Below are positions 34,396 through 42,998 of a stretch of DNA of 64,000 nt, in pieces. The number at the start of each line of letters is the position of its first letter. Within the stretch, counting starts at the first letter, position 1. The notes below the pieces were generated by a model that searched no databases, was not told the DNA's origin, and saw only the letters and a list, made by a program, of their open reading frames with translations. The DNA comes from Micromonospora terminaliae (lineage in GTDB: Bacteria; Actinomycetota; Actinomycetes; Mycobacteriales; Micromonosporaceae): contig NZ_CP045309.1 of the NCBI RefSeq assembly GCF_009671205.1, forward strand, positions 5,474,001 to 5,538,000, given 5' to 3'. Position numbers and translations under genes: made by a program.

Positions 34396-34407
34396 CTGGT
34401 CTGACCA
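34396..34407. promoter_or_regulatory. GntR/FadR-like operator dyad
   Basis: CTGGTCTGACCA has half-sites TGGT and ACCA flanking CTG. It matches the core of FadR-type GntR operators (TGGTCNGACC), and the outer GTTGT (34387-34391 region) / ACAAC (34409-34413) bases extend the symmetry imperfectly. It lies about 290 bp upstream of the endonuclease IV gene. Confidence 0.35.
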
Positions 34408-34696
34408 TACAACGGCTCTCGTCACCTCTTGGGGGAAATGGAGGAATTCGCCGGACTGGTTCTGCGGCGGCCTTCAGGTGTGACGAGCGGATCCCGCCCC
34501 GTCGTGCCGGGCCGCACGGCGGGGCGTCCCGTTGCCGGGGGTCTCGGCCTCACCCGCACGCGCTGTGGACCCGCGTCCGGCCGGAGCGTCGACCATCGAT
34601 CCCACCTCGGACAACGACCGCCGGGCCCGCTGGTGACGCGATCCGTACCGCGCGCGGTAACCCCGGGCGTCGGGGGCGCGACGTAGGCTGCCCTGC

Positions 34697-35479
34697 ATGC
34701 GAATCGGAGCCCACGTCGATCCGACCGACCCGCTGGCCGAGGCGGCCGCCCGGGACGCCGAGGCGGTGCAGTTCTTCCTCGCCGACCCGCAGGGCTGGAA
34801 GGCCCCGAAGCCGCGGGAGGACGCCGAGCGCCTCCGGGCCGCCGACATCGACCTCTACGTGCACGCGCCGTACGTCATCAACGTGGCCACGCTGAACAAC
34901 CGGATCCGCATCCCCAGCCGCAAGCTGCTGCTCGGCCACGCCGCCGCCGCGGCGGCGGTCGGCGCCCGCGGGCTGATCGTGCACGGCGGCCACGTCAACG
35001 CCGGTGACGACCTCACCGTCGGCTTCGACAACTGGCGGAAGACCTTCGCGTACGCGGCGGACTCCGGTGGCTTCCCGCTCCCCATCCTGATCGAGAACAC
35101 CGCCGGCGGTGACAACGCCTGCGCCCGGCACCTGGACGCGCTGGCCCGGCTCTGGGACGCGCTCGGCGACTACGAGGTGGGCTTCTGCCTCGACACCTGT
35201 CACGCGCACGCCGGGGGCGAGGAGCTGCTGGGCCTCGTCGACCGGGTGAAGGCGATCACCGGCCGGATCGACCTGATCCACGCGAACAACTCCAAGGGCG
35301 CGTTCAACTCCGGCCAGGACCGCCACGACAACCTCACGGGCGGCACCATCGACCCGGAGCTCGTGGTCGCGGTGATCCGGGCGGCGGGCGCGCCGGTGAT
35401 CGTGGAGACTCCCGGCGGCACCGAGGGCCAGGCGGCCGACATCGCGTTCCTGCGCGGGCAGCTGGGCCCGACGGCATGA
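34697..35479 (+). CDS. nfo: Deoxyribonuclease IV (AP endonuclease family 2)
   Basis: 260 aa TIM-barrel nuclease that cuts DNA at abasic sites in base-excision repair. Metal-ligand motifs: M-R-I-G-A-H-V (residues 1-7), Y-V-H-A-P-Y-V-I-N near 54, I-V-H-G-G-H near 94, L-I-E-N-T-A-G-G near 134, C-L-D-T-C-H-A-H-A near 166 and I-H-A-N-N-S-K. Slightly shorter than Nfo of E. coli (285 aa). Its stop overlaps the ATG of the next membrane protein gene (ATGA). Confidence 0.92.
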   Translation: MRIGAHVDPTDPLAEAAARDAEAVQFFLADPQGWKAPKPREDAERLRAADIDLYVHAPYVINVATLNNRIRIPSRKLLLGHAAAAAAVGARGLIVHGGHVNAGDDLTVGFDNWRKTFAYAADSGGFPLPILIENTAGGDNACARHLDALARLWDALGDYEVGFCLDTCHAHAGGEELLGLVDRVKAITGRIDLIHANNSKGAFNSGQDRHDNLTGGTIDPELVVAVIRAAGAPVIVETPGGTEGQAADIAFLRGQLGPTA

Positions 35480-37692
35480 CCACCGAGCAGTCCGACGCGA
35501 CCGGCGGCCGGGCCGACAGCGGCCCGCAGGCGGCCTCCGGCGACGGCGCGCCCGACGCGAAGCCCAAGGCGACCAGGCGTCGAAAGGCTCCGAAGAAGGG
35601 CGCCACGGCGGGTGGAGCGACGTCGGGCGAAACCGGCCCGACGGAGCGGCCACCGGCCACCGGGGACGAGCCGCCGTCGACTGCCGGAGCCGGCGGGAAC
35701 GGTGACCGCGCCGAGAGCGGTGCGGCAGCCGGGACCACTGCCACCGCGGCGGCAGGCAGCAGCGGCATGGCCGCCAGGACCGATGCCGACGCCGCCGGGA
35801 CGGCTGACGCGGCCGCGATCGACGGCCAGGTCGCGACCGACAAGAGCGCGACCGACAAGAGCGCGACCGAAAGCCAGGCCGGGGCGGGCAGGACCGGGGA
35901 CGACGGCACGGACGGGGAGAAGCCCGCCGACCCCTGGACGGCGTTCGGTCCCGCTCCCGATCCGGTGCTCACCCGGCCCCGCCGGGCGGTCCGCGCGGTG
36001 GGCCGGTTCCTGGTGCACGAGTGGACCCTGGCCGCCGTCGCCTCGCTGGTCCTGGCCGTGCTGATGACCTGGCCCACGCTCCGCTACCCGCGCTACACCC
36101 TGCCGCAGGACTACTGGGACCCGAGCCTCCAGGCCTGGCAGATGGCCTGGTCCGGCCACATCCTGCTGACCGACCCGGCGCAGCTGTGGACCTCGAACAC
36201 GTTCTTCCCCGAGCCGTGGAGCTTCGCCTTCTCCGACACGCTGCTCGGCTACGCCCCGGCGGGCATGATCGGGGCTGGTCCCGGGGACGCCCTGCTGCGC
36301 TACAACATCATGTTCGTGCTGGCACACGCCCTCGCCACGTTCGGGGCGTACGCGCTGGCGCGGCAGCTCGGCGCGGGCCGCATCGGCGGCGCGGTGGCCG
36401 GTGCCGGCTACGCCTACGCCCCATGGCTGCTGGCCCAGGCCGGGCACCTGCACATCATCTCCAACGGCGGCATCCCGCTGGCGCTGGCCATGCTGGCCCG
36501 CGGTCACGGCTGGTCGCTGCGCCACGGCTACCGCCCCCGGCGCCGGCACGCCGGCTGGGCGTTCGCGGGCTGGCTGGTGGCCGCCTGGCAGCTCAGTCTC
36601 GGCTTCGGCATCGGGCTGCCGTTCGCGTACCTGCTGGCCGGTGTCGTGCTGGTCTCGGCGATCCTCTGGTTCATGCGGCGGCGCCGGGTGAAGCGCCCGT
36701 TCGGCCGGCGCCTGTTCCTCGCCGACCTGCTCGGCGGGCTGGTGTTCGCCGCCGTGGGGGCGCTGCTGGCCGTGCCGTACTTCAAGGTCGCGGAGCTGCA
36801 CCCGAACGCCGCGCGGACGCTCGGCGAGATCCAGCTGTACTCGCCACCGGCCAGCGGGTTCTTCACCGCGCCGGCCGAGTCGCGGATCTGGGGTGAGCTG
36901 CACGAGGGCGCCCGGGCCGTGCTGCCCTGGCATCCGGAGATGACGTTGCTGCCCGGCTTCGTGCTCTACGCGCTGGCCGCCGGCGGGCTGTTCTTCTCGG
37001 TCTGGCGGGTGCGCCACCGGCTCTTCCTGCTGGCCGGGGTGCTGGTGACGATGGCGCTGGCCATGGGCACCCGGTTCTTCGGCGGCCGCTTCACCTACGT
37101 GCCGCTCTTCGAGCACCTGCCGGGCTGGAACGGGCTGCGGACGCCGGGCCGGATGATGCTCTGGACGACCCTCCTTCTCGGCCTGCTCGCGGCCGGTGCG
37201 GTCACCGCGTTCTGCGCCCGGGTACGCGAACTCGCCGCCGAGCGGGTCCCGGCGTGGCCGGGCCCGTGGCTGCGACTGGCCACCCTGGTGCCGCTGCTGC
37301 TGGTCGTCGTGGAGGGGTCGAACGTCACCCCGCACCCGGTCGTGCCGCGGCAGCCGGCGGTGCTGCGGACGGTCGACGGTCCCATGCTGGTGCTGCCGAG
37401 CAGCCAGAACCTGGACCAGCCGGTGATGCTCTGGTCGACCGACCGGTTCCAGCCGATGGTCAACGGCGGCAGCGGCTTCACCCCGAACGCGCAGGCCCAG
37501 GTACGCGAGGCGACGGTCAGCTTCCCCGACTTCGGCAGCGTCGACTACCTACGGAAACTGGGTGTCAAGAACGTGGTGGTGCTCCGCGACCGGCTCGGCG
37601 GCACCCCGTGGGAGGGGATGCTCGACCGGCCGGTCGACGGGCTGGGCGTGACCCGGGAAGAGGTCGGCGACGCGGTGGTCTACCGCCTCTGA
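35476..37692 (+). CDS. Large membrane glycosyltransferase-like protein with disordered N-terminus
   Basis: 738 aa. Residues 1-155 are Ala/Gly/Thr/Asp low complexity with a basic patch (K-A-T-R-R-R-K-A-P-K-K) and a short duplication (K-S-A-T-D-K-S-A-T). Then ten or more membrane helices follow, with external loops such as T-L-P-Q-D-Y-W-D-P-S-L-Q and W-N-G-L-R-T-P-G-R that look like GT-C-fold glycosyltransferases using a lipid-linked sugar. The C-terminal ~130 residues form an extracellular domain. Coupled by ATGA to nfo. It occupies the position of the Rv0051-like gene near ponA only loosely. Confidence 0.7.
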   Translation: MTTEQSDATGGRADSGPQAASGDGAPDAKPKATRRRKAPKKGATAGGATSGETGPTERPPATGDEPPSTAGAGGNGDRAESGAAAGTTATAAAGSSGMAARTDADAAGTADAAAIDGQVATDKSATDKSATESQAGAGRTGDDGTDGEKPADPWTAFGPAPDPVLTRPRRAVRAVGRFLVHEWTLAAVASLVLAVLMTWPTLRYPRYTLPQDYWDPSLQAWQMAWSGHILLTDPAQLWTSNTFFPEPWSFAFSDTLLGYAPAGMIGAGPGDALLRYNIMFVLAHALATFGAYALARQLGAGRIGGAVAGAGYAYAPWLLAQAGHLHIISNGGIPLALAMLARGHGWSLRHGYRPRRRHAGWAFAGWLVAAWQLSLGFGIGLPFAYLLAGVVLVSAILWFMRRRRVKRPFGRRLFLADLLGGLVFAAVGALLAVPYFKVAELHPNAARTLGEIQLYSPPASGFFTAPAESRIWGELHEGARAVLPWHPEMTLLPGFVLYALAAGGLFFSVWRVRHRLFLLAGVLVTMALAMGTRFFGGRFTYVPLFEHLPGWNGLRTPGRMMLWTTLLLGLLAAGAVTAFCARVRELAAERVPAWPGPWLRLATLVPLLLVVVEGSNVTPHPVVPRQPAVLRTVDGPMLVLPSSQNLDQPVMLWSTDRFQPMVNGGSGFTPNAQAQVREATVSFPDFGSVDYLRKLGVKNVVVLRDRLGGTPWEGMLDRPVDGLGVTREEVGDAVVYRL

Positions 37693-37707
37693 CCCGATCT
37701 CCGAGGG

Positions 37708-39261
37708 TCAGGCGGCGACCGTTTCGGCGGGGTGGACCACGGTGGCCGGGTGCCGCCAGCGCTGGTACCAGGGCGCGTCCGGCGCGCCGTCGAGCACCCC
37801 GCCGTCCGGGTCGTCCGCGTAGGTGTCCCGGACGGCGTCCCGCTCGGGGCGCAGGATGTCCCGGATCACGAAGCCACAGAGCACCGCGACGGTGATGAGG
37901 CGGAGGCTGGCGGCGAGCACGAAGACACCCTCGGGGAAGACCGGCCGGGTGGTGGCCGCGCCCAGCAGTTCGCCGTAGAAGGCGGCGAAGTAGCAGACCT
38001 CGGCGAACTGCCAGGCCAGGAAGGCGCCCCAGCGCGGCCGGGCGAGCACCGCGAGCGGCAGCAGCCAGAGCACGAACTGCTGGGACCAGACCTTGCTGAA
38101 GATCAGGAAGGCGGCGACCACCAGGAAGGCCAGCTGGGCGAGGCGGGGGCGGCGCGGCGCGAGCAGCGCCAACGCGGCCACGCCGAGGCAGGCCAGGCCG
38201 AAGAGCAGGTACGACAGCCAGTTGAGCGTGGAGATGTGGGCGTTCAGCCACTCGAAGGGCCCGAGGTCACCGGGCGCGGAGGGGCTGATCCTGCCGTCCA
38301 GGTAGCGGCCGATGTACCAGAGCGTGCCCCAGTCGATCGGCCGGGTGGTGTTCAAGTCGAAGAAGCGTTCCCAGCTCTCCCGGTAGGGGATCGCGACGGG
38401 CAGGTTGACCGCGATCAGGGCCACCGCGGCGGTGGCCGCGGCGGTGAGTGCGGCCCGGAGCCGTCCCGCGCGCAACGCGAGCACGAGGATCGGCCCCAGG
38501 ATGAACAGTGGCCACATCTTCGCCGCCCCGGCCAGGCCGAGCAGCACCCCGGCGGTTGCCGGGTGGCGACGTGCCCAGGCCAGCAGTCCGAACGCAGCCA
38601 GGCCGACGGCGAGCAGATCCCAGTTGACGGTGGCGGTGAGTACCAGGGCCGGTGAGAGTGCGAAGAGGGCCGCGTCCCACGGTCGTCGCCGGCGCAGGCT
38701 GAGGATGACGGCGACGGTGGCGACGGCGAGTGCGCTCAGCACCAGCGCGTTGAGGTTGTAGAACCACTGCCCCTGGTTGATGCCGGGGTTGTCGACGCCG
38801 AGGGCGTGCACCGGCAGGCCGAGCGCGCCCATGAAGTAGCCGGTCAGCACCGGATACTCCACCGGGTGGTCGGCGTAGGGGACCTTGCCCTCGTTGAGCC
38901 CCTCCGCGTAGTAGAGGGCGAGCACGTCGGTGTAGCACATCCGGGTGTACTGGACGTTGTTCTGCCAGGCGCCGTCCTGGCAGGGGGACTTCTGCACCCA
39001 GTGCAGGGCCAGTGTCAGGCAGACCAGGGCCAGCACGATCCGCGCCGCGGTCCAGAACCGGCCCTCCCGGCCGGCGGGCCGGTCGAGGGCGACGGCGTGG
39101 TCACCGAGTGGGCCACCGATCAGCCCGCTGGCGCCGCGCACGAAGCCGTCCGAGCGGGACGGGTGGTCCACGACGGCTCCAGGTCGTGGCGCGGAGGCGC
39201 CGGGTTGGGGGTGCCGGTCGGACCCGTTGTCGTCGATGCCTGCCGTCGACTGGGTGCTCAT
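37708..39261 (-). CDS. GT87-type membrane glycosyltransferase next to ponA
   Basis: 517 aa with about eleven membrane helices. External motifs: C-Y-T-D-V-L-A-L-Y-Y (acidic pair), D-H-P-V-E-Y-P-V-L-T-G-Y-F (the Y-P loop), and G-A-A-K-M-W-P-L-F, a family Lys-Xaa-Xaa-Pro segment. This matches the GT87/DUF2029 protein that follows ponA in many actinobacteria (Rv0051 position, from memory). Probable mannosyl- or arabinosyl-type transfer to envelope lipids; acceptor unknown. ATG 39261 begins after the ponA terminator. Convergent with the protein at 35476. Confidence 0.85.
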   Translation of the reverse strand: MSTQSTAGIDDNGSDRHPQPGASAPRPGAVVDHPSRSDGFVRGASGLIGGPLGDHAVALDRPAGREGRFWTAARIVLALVCLTLALHWVQKSPCQDGAWQNNVQYTRMCYTDVLALYYAEGLNEGKVPYADHPVEYPVLTGYFMGALGLPVHALGVDNPGINQGQWFYNLNALVLSALAVATVAVILSLRRRRPWDAALFALSPALVLTATVNWDLLAVGLAAFGLLAWARRHPATAGVLLGLAGAAKMWPLFILGPILVLALRAGRLRAALTAAATAAVALIAVNLPVAIPYRESWERFFDLNTTRPIDWGTLWYIGRYLDGRISPSAPGDLGPFEWLNAHISTLNWLSYLLFGLACLGVAALALLAPRRPRLAQLAFLVVAAFLIFSKVWSQQFVLWLLPLAVLARPRWGAFLAWQFAEVCYFAAFYGELLGAATTRPVFPEGVFVLAASLRLITVAVLCGFVIRDILRPERDAVRDTYADDPDGGVLDGAPDAPWYQRWRHPATVVHPAETVAA

Positions 39262-39332
39262 GAAGAGGCATCCTGCCGTACACCGGGCCCCGCCGTCCCG
39301 CCTCGCGCCCACAATTCCGCTCCGCGAAACGC

Positions 39333-39369
39333 CGACGGCGGCCGGACCAGGGTGGTCCGGCCGCCGTCG
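39333..39369 (-). terminator. Hairpin after ponA
   Basis: CGACGGCGGCCGGACCA (39333-39349) and its exact complement (39353-39369) form a 17-bp stem with a three-base loop, 16 bp past the ponA stop. It separates ponA from the GT87 gene downstream. Confidence 0.88.
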
Positions 39370-39384
39370 TGGCGTGCGCGAGCG

Positions 39385-42183
39385 TCAGTACGTCTGGCGG
39401 GTCGGTGCTGTGCCCGGTAGCAGGCCACCACCGCGACCACCGGTGTCGCCCGGTCCCGGTGGGAGGCCCGGCCCGTTGTTGCCGCCACCACCGTTGTTGC
39501 CGCCACCACCGTTGTTGCCGCCCGGGCAGAACAGGCCCAGCGGGTCGCAGCCCGGCTGGCCCGGTTGGCCCGGCAGCGGCACCTCCGGCGGCGGCTGCTC
39601 GCCGTTGCCGGTGTCGTCCTTGCCGACGTGCGCGGCCGGCGGGAAGTCTTCCTTGTCCTTGTCCTTGAGCGCGTCGTTCATGAAGCGCTGGAAGATGGCG
39701 CCGGGCATTTTGGCACCGCTGATGTCGTTGCCGTTCTTGTCCTTGATTGCCTTGCGGTTCTTGAGGTTGCCCACCCAGACGGCGGTGGCGAGTTGCGGCG
39801 TGTAGCCGATCATCCAGGCGTCGCCGTTGGCTTTGGGCTGCTTCGGGTCGCCGAGTTCCCAGGTGCCGGTCTTCTCGGCGGCCTTGCGACCGTCGTCGAG
39901 CCGGCGGTTCACCTGGCCCGGGTACTGCTCGAGCACCGAGGTGACGTCGGCGACGATGTCCTTGTCGATTCGTTGCTGCGGCTTGAGCTTCTCCCCGCCG
40001 ACCGTGTCCCACTTGCCGGTGACCGGGTTCTGCTTCTGCACCAGCTTCACGAAGTGCGCCTTGTTGTAGACGCCCTGGTTGGCGAAGGTGGCCACGCCGT
40101 TGGCGTGGTCGAGCACCGTGATCGGGTACTGGCCGTAGCCGATCACGTGGAAGAACGGCGACGGGGCCAGGTCCTTCGGGTCCGCCCGGGTCAGATCGTG
40201 GGCCTTGGCCGGGTTGGTGTCGGTCTGCCACATCGTGGTGACGCCGGCCTGCTTGGCCATGTCGAGCACCTTGTCCGGGCCGATCTTCTCGGTGATGTAG
40301 TAGAACGGCACGTTCAGCGACTTGAGGGTCGAGAGTTCGAGGGTGCAGGAATCCCCACAGGAGACCCGGTCGGCACCGGCGTTGCTGACCTTGAACTTCG
40401 TGTCCTTCGGGGTGAACGCCGAGCCCTTCCACCGCGACTTGATCGAGATGCCCTCCTTGAGGGCCGCCGCCAAGGTGTAGATCTTGAAGCTCGAACCCGG
40501 CGAGTGTCCTCCGGAGATCACCCCGTTGTCGATGTTCTTGCCGGCGTAGTCGGTGCCGGTGCCGTTGTCACCACCGTAGTAGGCGCGGACCGCACCGGTC
40601 TTCGGGTCGATCGCCACCACGGCAGCCATCAGGTTCGCCGGCTGCTTGTAGAGCTCCGAGCCCTTCTTGGCTCGCTGGGCGGCCTCGAGAGCCGCCTCCT
40701 GCATCTTACTGTCGATGGTGGTGGTGATCTTGTAACCGCCCCGGCTCAGCGCCTTCGCGCAGAGCGGCTTGGTCTCGGTCACCTCGGCCTCGTTGTCGGT
40801 GCAGAGCTTCATCTCGCGCAGTTCCTGCGAGACGTAGTTGACGACGTTGCCGTACGGGGTGTCGATGCCGAAGCCGCCGCCGTTGTTCTTCGAGGGCGGC
40901 TGTAGCGACTTGAGCGGGTACTCGGTGGGGTGCTGCGGCATGTTGGGCGCGTCGAGCCACTTCTCGGTGATCATGCCGTTGATGACGTAGTTCCACCGGT
41001 CCAGCGCGGCTTCCTTGTTGATCGCCGGGTCGTAGCCCCGGTGCGTGGCGCTGGGCTCGGGCTGCTTGATGAGCGCCGCGAGCACGGCCGCCTCGGCCAC
41101 GGTCAGCTTCGAGACGTCCTTCTTGAAGTACGTCTGCGCCGCCGCCTGGATGCCGTACGCGCCGCGGCCGAAGTAGATCACGTTCAGGTAGTGCTGCATG
41201 ATCTCGCGCTTGTCGTACTTGTCGTTCAGCTTGGAGGCGAGGATCGCCTCCTTCACCTTGCGGCCGTACGTGTCCTGGTTCAGGTTGTCGAAGGCGTTGC
41301 GGGCGTACTGCTGGGTGATCGTCGAGGCGCCCTGCTTGTCGCCGCCGCTGATGTTGTTCCAGGCGGCCCGGGCGATGCCCTTGTAGTCCACGCCGGAGTG
41401 CCGGTAGAAGTTCCGGTCCTCGGCCGCGGCGACGGCGTGCTGGACGTGCTCCGGGATCTGGTTGATGGTGACCAGCTGCCGGTTCTGGTCGCCGATCTTG
41501 GCGATGGCCGTCTTGCCGGTCTTGTCGTAGATGGTGGTCGACAGCGGCGGGATGGTGTCCTCGGGGAGCGGCACCTTCTGCGAATACCAGGTGAAGCCGA
41601 CCACGCCCATGCCGGCGAGCATGATGAAGACGGCGAACCCGGCGATCATGATGTTGATGCGCCGGCGCTTCTTCGCCCGGGCCCGCGACGCCGGGTCGTC
41701 CCCGCGCCCGCCGCGACCACCCCGGCCGGGGCCGGTCGGGCCGCCGGGCCCACCGGGGCCGCCACCGGCCATGCCGGGCACGCCGGCCCGGGCCACCGTG
41801 GCCCGGCCGCCCACGGCCGCCGACCCGACGCTCGCCCGCCCGGCAGTACCGACGCTCGCCGCGCCGACGGACGCACGCCCAGCCGGTGCTCCCGGGGACA
41901 CCGGCACGGAAGCCCGGCCGCCGGGTGCCGGCGAGACGGGCACCGAGGCGCGCCCCGGACCGGACCGGCCCACGGAGGCCGAGCCCGCGGCACCCCGGGG
42001 TGCCGCGGCGCCACCGACCGAGGCCCGGCCGCCGGACGCGGAGCCGCGCGGCGTCACGGAGGCCCGGGCCGAGGCCGCGCCCTCCGACCCGGAGGACCAG
42101 CCGTTCCCGGGAGAACCGGGCTCGCCGTTCGGGCCCGGGATCTGGGCCCGCCCACGCGAAGAACTGGGATCGCCGTAGTTCAT
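39385..42183 (-). CDS. ponA: Class A penicillin-binding protein (transglycosylase/transpeptidase)
   Basis: 932 aa. Cytoplasmic tail of ~175 residues: Gly/Pro/Ala with repeated G-R-A-S-V units, ending in a basic stretch (R-A-K-K-R-R-R). One membrane helix (about 176-200). GT51 domain: E-D-R-N-F-Y-R-H-S-G (catalytic Glu ~252) and Q-G-A-S-T-I-T-Q-Q-Y. Transpeptidase: S-P-G-S-S-F-K (SxxK ~565), S-L-N (SxN) and K-T-G-T (~772). C-terminal Asn/Gly/Pro-rich tail. All catalytic motifs are present, so it polymerises and cross-links peptidoglycan. It follows DUF5318 and padR, as in other actinobacteria. Confidence 0.96.
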   Translation of the reverse strand: MNYGDPSSSRGRAQIPGPNGEPGSPGNGWSSGSEGAASARASVTPRGSASGGRASVGGAAAPRGAAGSASVGRSGPGRASVPVSPAPGGRASVPVSPGAPAGRASVGAASVGTAGRASVGSAAVGGRATVARAGVPGMAGGGPGGPGGPTGPGRGGRGGRGDDPASRARAKKRRRINIMIAGFAVFIMLAGMGVVGFTWYSQKVPLPEDTIPPLSTTIYDKTGKTAIAKIGDQNRQLVTINQIPEHVQHAVAAAEDRNFYRHSGVDYKGIARAAWNNISGGDKQGASTITQQYARNAFDNLNQDTYGRKVKEAILASKLNDKYDKREIMQHYLNVIYFGRGAYGIQAAAQTYFKKDVSKLTVAEAAVLAALIKQPEPSATHRGYDPAINKEAALDRWNYVINGMITEKWLDAPNMPQHPTEYPLKSLQPPSKNNGGGFGIDTPYGNVVNYVSQELREMKLCTDNEAEVTETKPLCAKALSRGGYKITTTIDSKMQEAALEAAQRAKKGSELYKQPANLMAAVVAIDPKTGAVRAYYGGDNGTGTDYAGKNIDNGVISGGHSPGSSFKIYTLAAALKEGISIKSRWKGSAFTPKDTKFKVSNAGADRVSCGDSCTLELSTLKSLNVPFYYITEKIGPDKVLDMAKQAGVTTMWQTDTNPAKAHDLTRADPKDLAPSPFFHVIGYGQYPITVLDHANGVATFANQGVYNKAHFVKLVQKQNPVTGKWDTVGGEKLKPQQRIDKDIVADVTSVLEQYPGQVNRRLDDGRKAAEKTGTWELGDPKQPKANGDAWMIGYTPQLATAVWVGNLKNRKAIKDKNGNDISGAKMPGAIFQRFMNDALKDKDKEDFPPAAHVGKDDTGNGEQPPPEVPLPGQPGQPGCDPLGLFCPGGNNGGGGNNGGGGNNGPGLPPGPGDTGGRGGGLLPGTAPTRQTY

Positions 42184-42291
42184 TCCTCACACCCTGCCGG
42201 TCGCGGTGGGGCGCGGGCGCGCCGCCACCGGGTTGCCGTGAGATGGAACACGAGACGCTACACCCCGGAGGGGCCGGGGCGCAGGCGTCAA

Positions 42292-42308
42292 ATCCGACCT
42301 ATTCGGAT
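42292..42308. promoter_or_regulatory. Short dyad in the ponA upstream region
   Basis: ATCCGA-CCTAT-TCGGAT is a 6-bp perfect inverted repeat with five-base spacer, about 110 bp upstream of the ponA ATG. It lies in an A+T-richer segment of the 194-bp gap that follows the DUF5318 gene. It may be an operator or minor hairpin. Confidence 0.35.
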
Positions 42309-42377
42309 CAATCAGACCTAGTGGCTGTCGGTCGCCCCGCCCTGAGGTCGGGCCGGGATCGATCGGGACAGCCAGGT

Positions 42378-42824
42378 TCACCGTTGCGCCTCTCGCCTTC
42401 GCCGAGGGGTGGAGCCGGTCGCGGTCTCCTGCTCCGCCGCGTCCTCCGTGCCGCCGGCCAGCCCGTCCCGGCCGAGCAGGAACTGCTCGACGAGATGGTT
42501 CCAGTCGCAGCCGGGGCACACCTCCACCACGAACACCTGGAACTCACGCAGCGTCATGGCCAGGACCGGCAACTCCGCCCGGGTGCGCGCCTGGCCCGCC
42601 GACTGCTTGAGTTCGTCGCCGTAAATGTAGTGGACGTGGATGAGGTTCTCACTGCGGCAGATCGGGCAGCGCTCGTCGGTGGGCTCGCCATGGAAGCGAG
42701 CGGCGTTCTTCAGGTACGGCGAGGCGTCGCAGACGTCGTAGGTGCCGATCCGCCCGGTGAGGAGTTCGCGCAGCACCGCTCGCTTCTGGAGCGAGTAGTC
42801 GACGACCTGGCGCTGCGTACGCAT
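42378..42824 (-). CDS. DUF5318 family zinc-ribbon-like protein
   Basis: 148 aa. R-Q-V-V-D-Y-S-L-Q-K-R-A-V-L near the start, then C-D-A-S-P-Y-L-K-N-A-A, C-P-I-C (about residues 53-56) and C-P-G-C-D-W-N-H-L near 103. This is the conserved actinobacterial DUF5318 gene located beside ponA (Rv0049 position, from memory). The Cys pairs suggest zinc binding. No function is known, but the tight linkage to ponA and padR suggests an envelope or growth role. Confidence 0.9.
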   Translation of the reverse strand: MRTQRQVVDYSLQKRAVLRELLTGRIGTYDVCDASPYLKNAARFHGEPTDERCPICRSENLIHVHYIYGDELKQSAGQARTRAELPVLAMTLREFQVFVVEVCPGCDWNHLVEQFLLGRDGLAGGTEDAAEQETATGSTPRRRREAQR

Positions 42825-42932
42825 GCGGGAAAGGGTACGCGGTCCGGCGGGGCGAGGCGACCACCGTCACGATCCGTGACGACAGAACCGCGGAATCGGG
42901 GGTTTGCCCTGATCATGCGTCTCCGCTAACGT

Positions 42933-42957
42933 GCGATGTATCGGACCGATACATCGC
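42933..42957. promoter_or_regulatory. Perfect 25-bp palindrome, probable PadR operator
   Basis: GCGATGTATCGG (42933-42944), a central A, then the exact reverse complement (42946-42957). The ATGTAT/ATACAT ends resemble sites bound by PadR-family repressors. It lies 41 bp upstream of the padR start codon, so autoregulation is likely. Confidence 0.75.
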
Positions 42958-42998
42958 GGCGGTTACCGCTCCGCGCCGGGGGTAAGAAGGGATGGCCC

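Larger units (their letters stand above)
34062..34696. promoter_or_regulatory. 635-bp divergent region rpsF / endonuclease IV
   Basis: It contains the rpsF leader with a hairpin (34090-34108), a second imperfect hairpin about 34247-34280 and a dyad of GntR-operator type at 34396-34407. An Arg/Pro-rich 82-codon frame at 34438-34686 exists but has the composition of shadow ORFs. I see no convincing gene. Confidence 0.5.

Noticed and set aside
34438..34686. 82-codon plus-strand frame with GGGGG just upstream, between rpsF and nfo
   Set aside because: Arg/Pro/Gly composition, no domain; spacing of the GGGGG to ATG is too short. Could be revisited with ribosome profiling.
35836..35880. Short coding duplication (K-S-A-T-D) as a regulatory repeat
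   Set aside because: Two short units within a disordered low-complexity region; ordinary slippage.
35200..37335. 711-codon minus-strand frame opposite the membrane protein
   Set aside because: Composition of a shadow; the plus strand has clear membrane helices.
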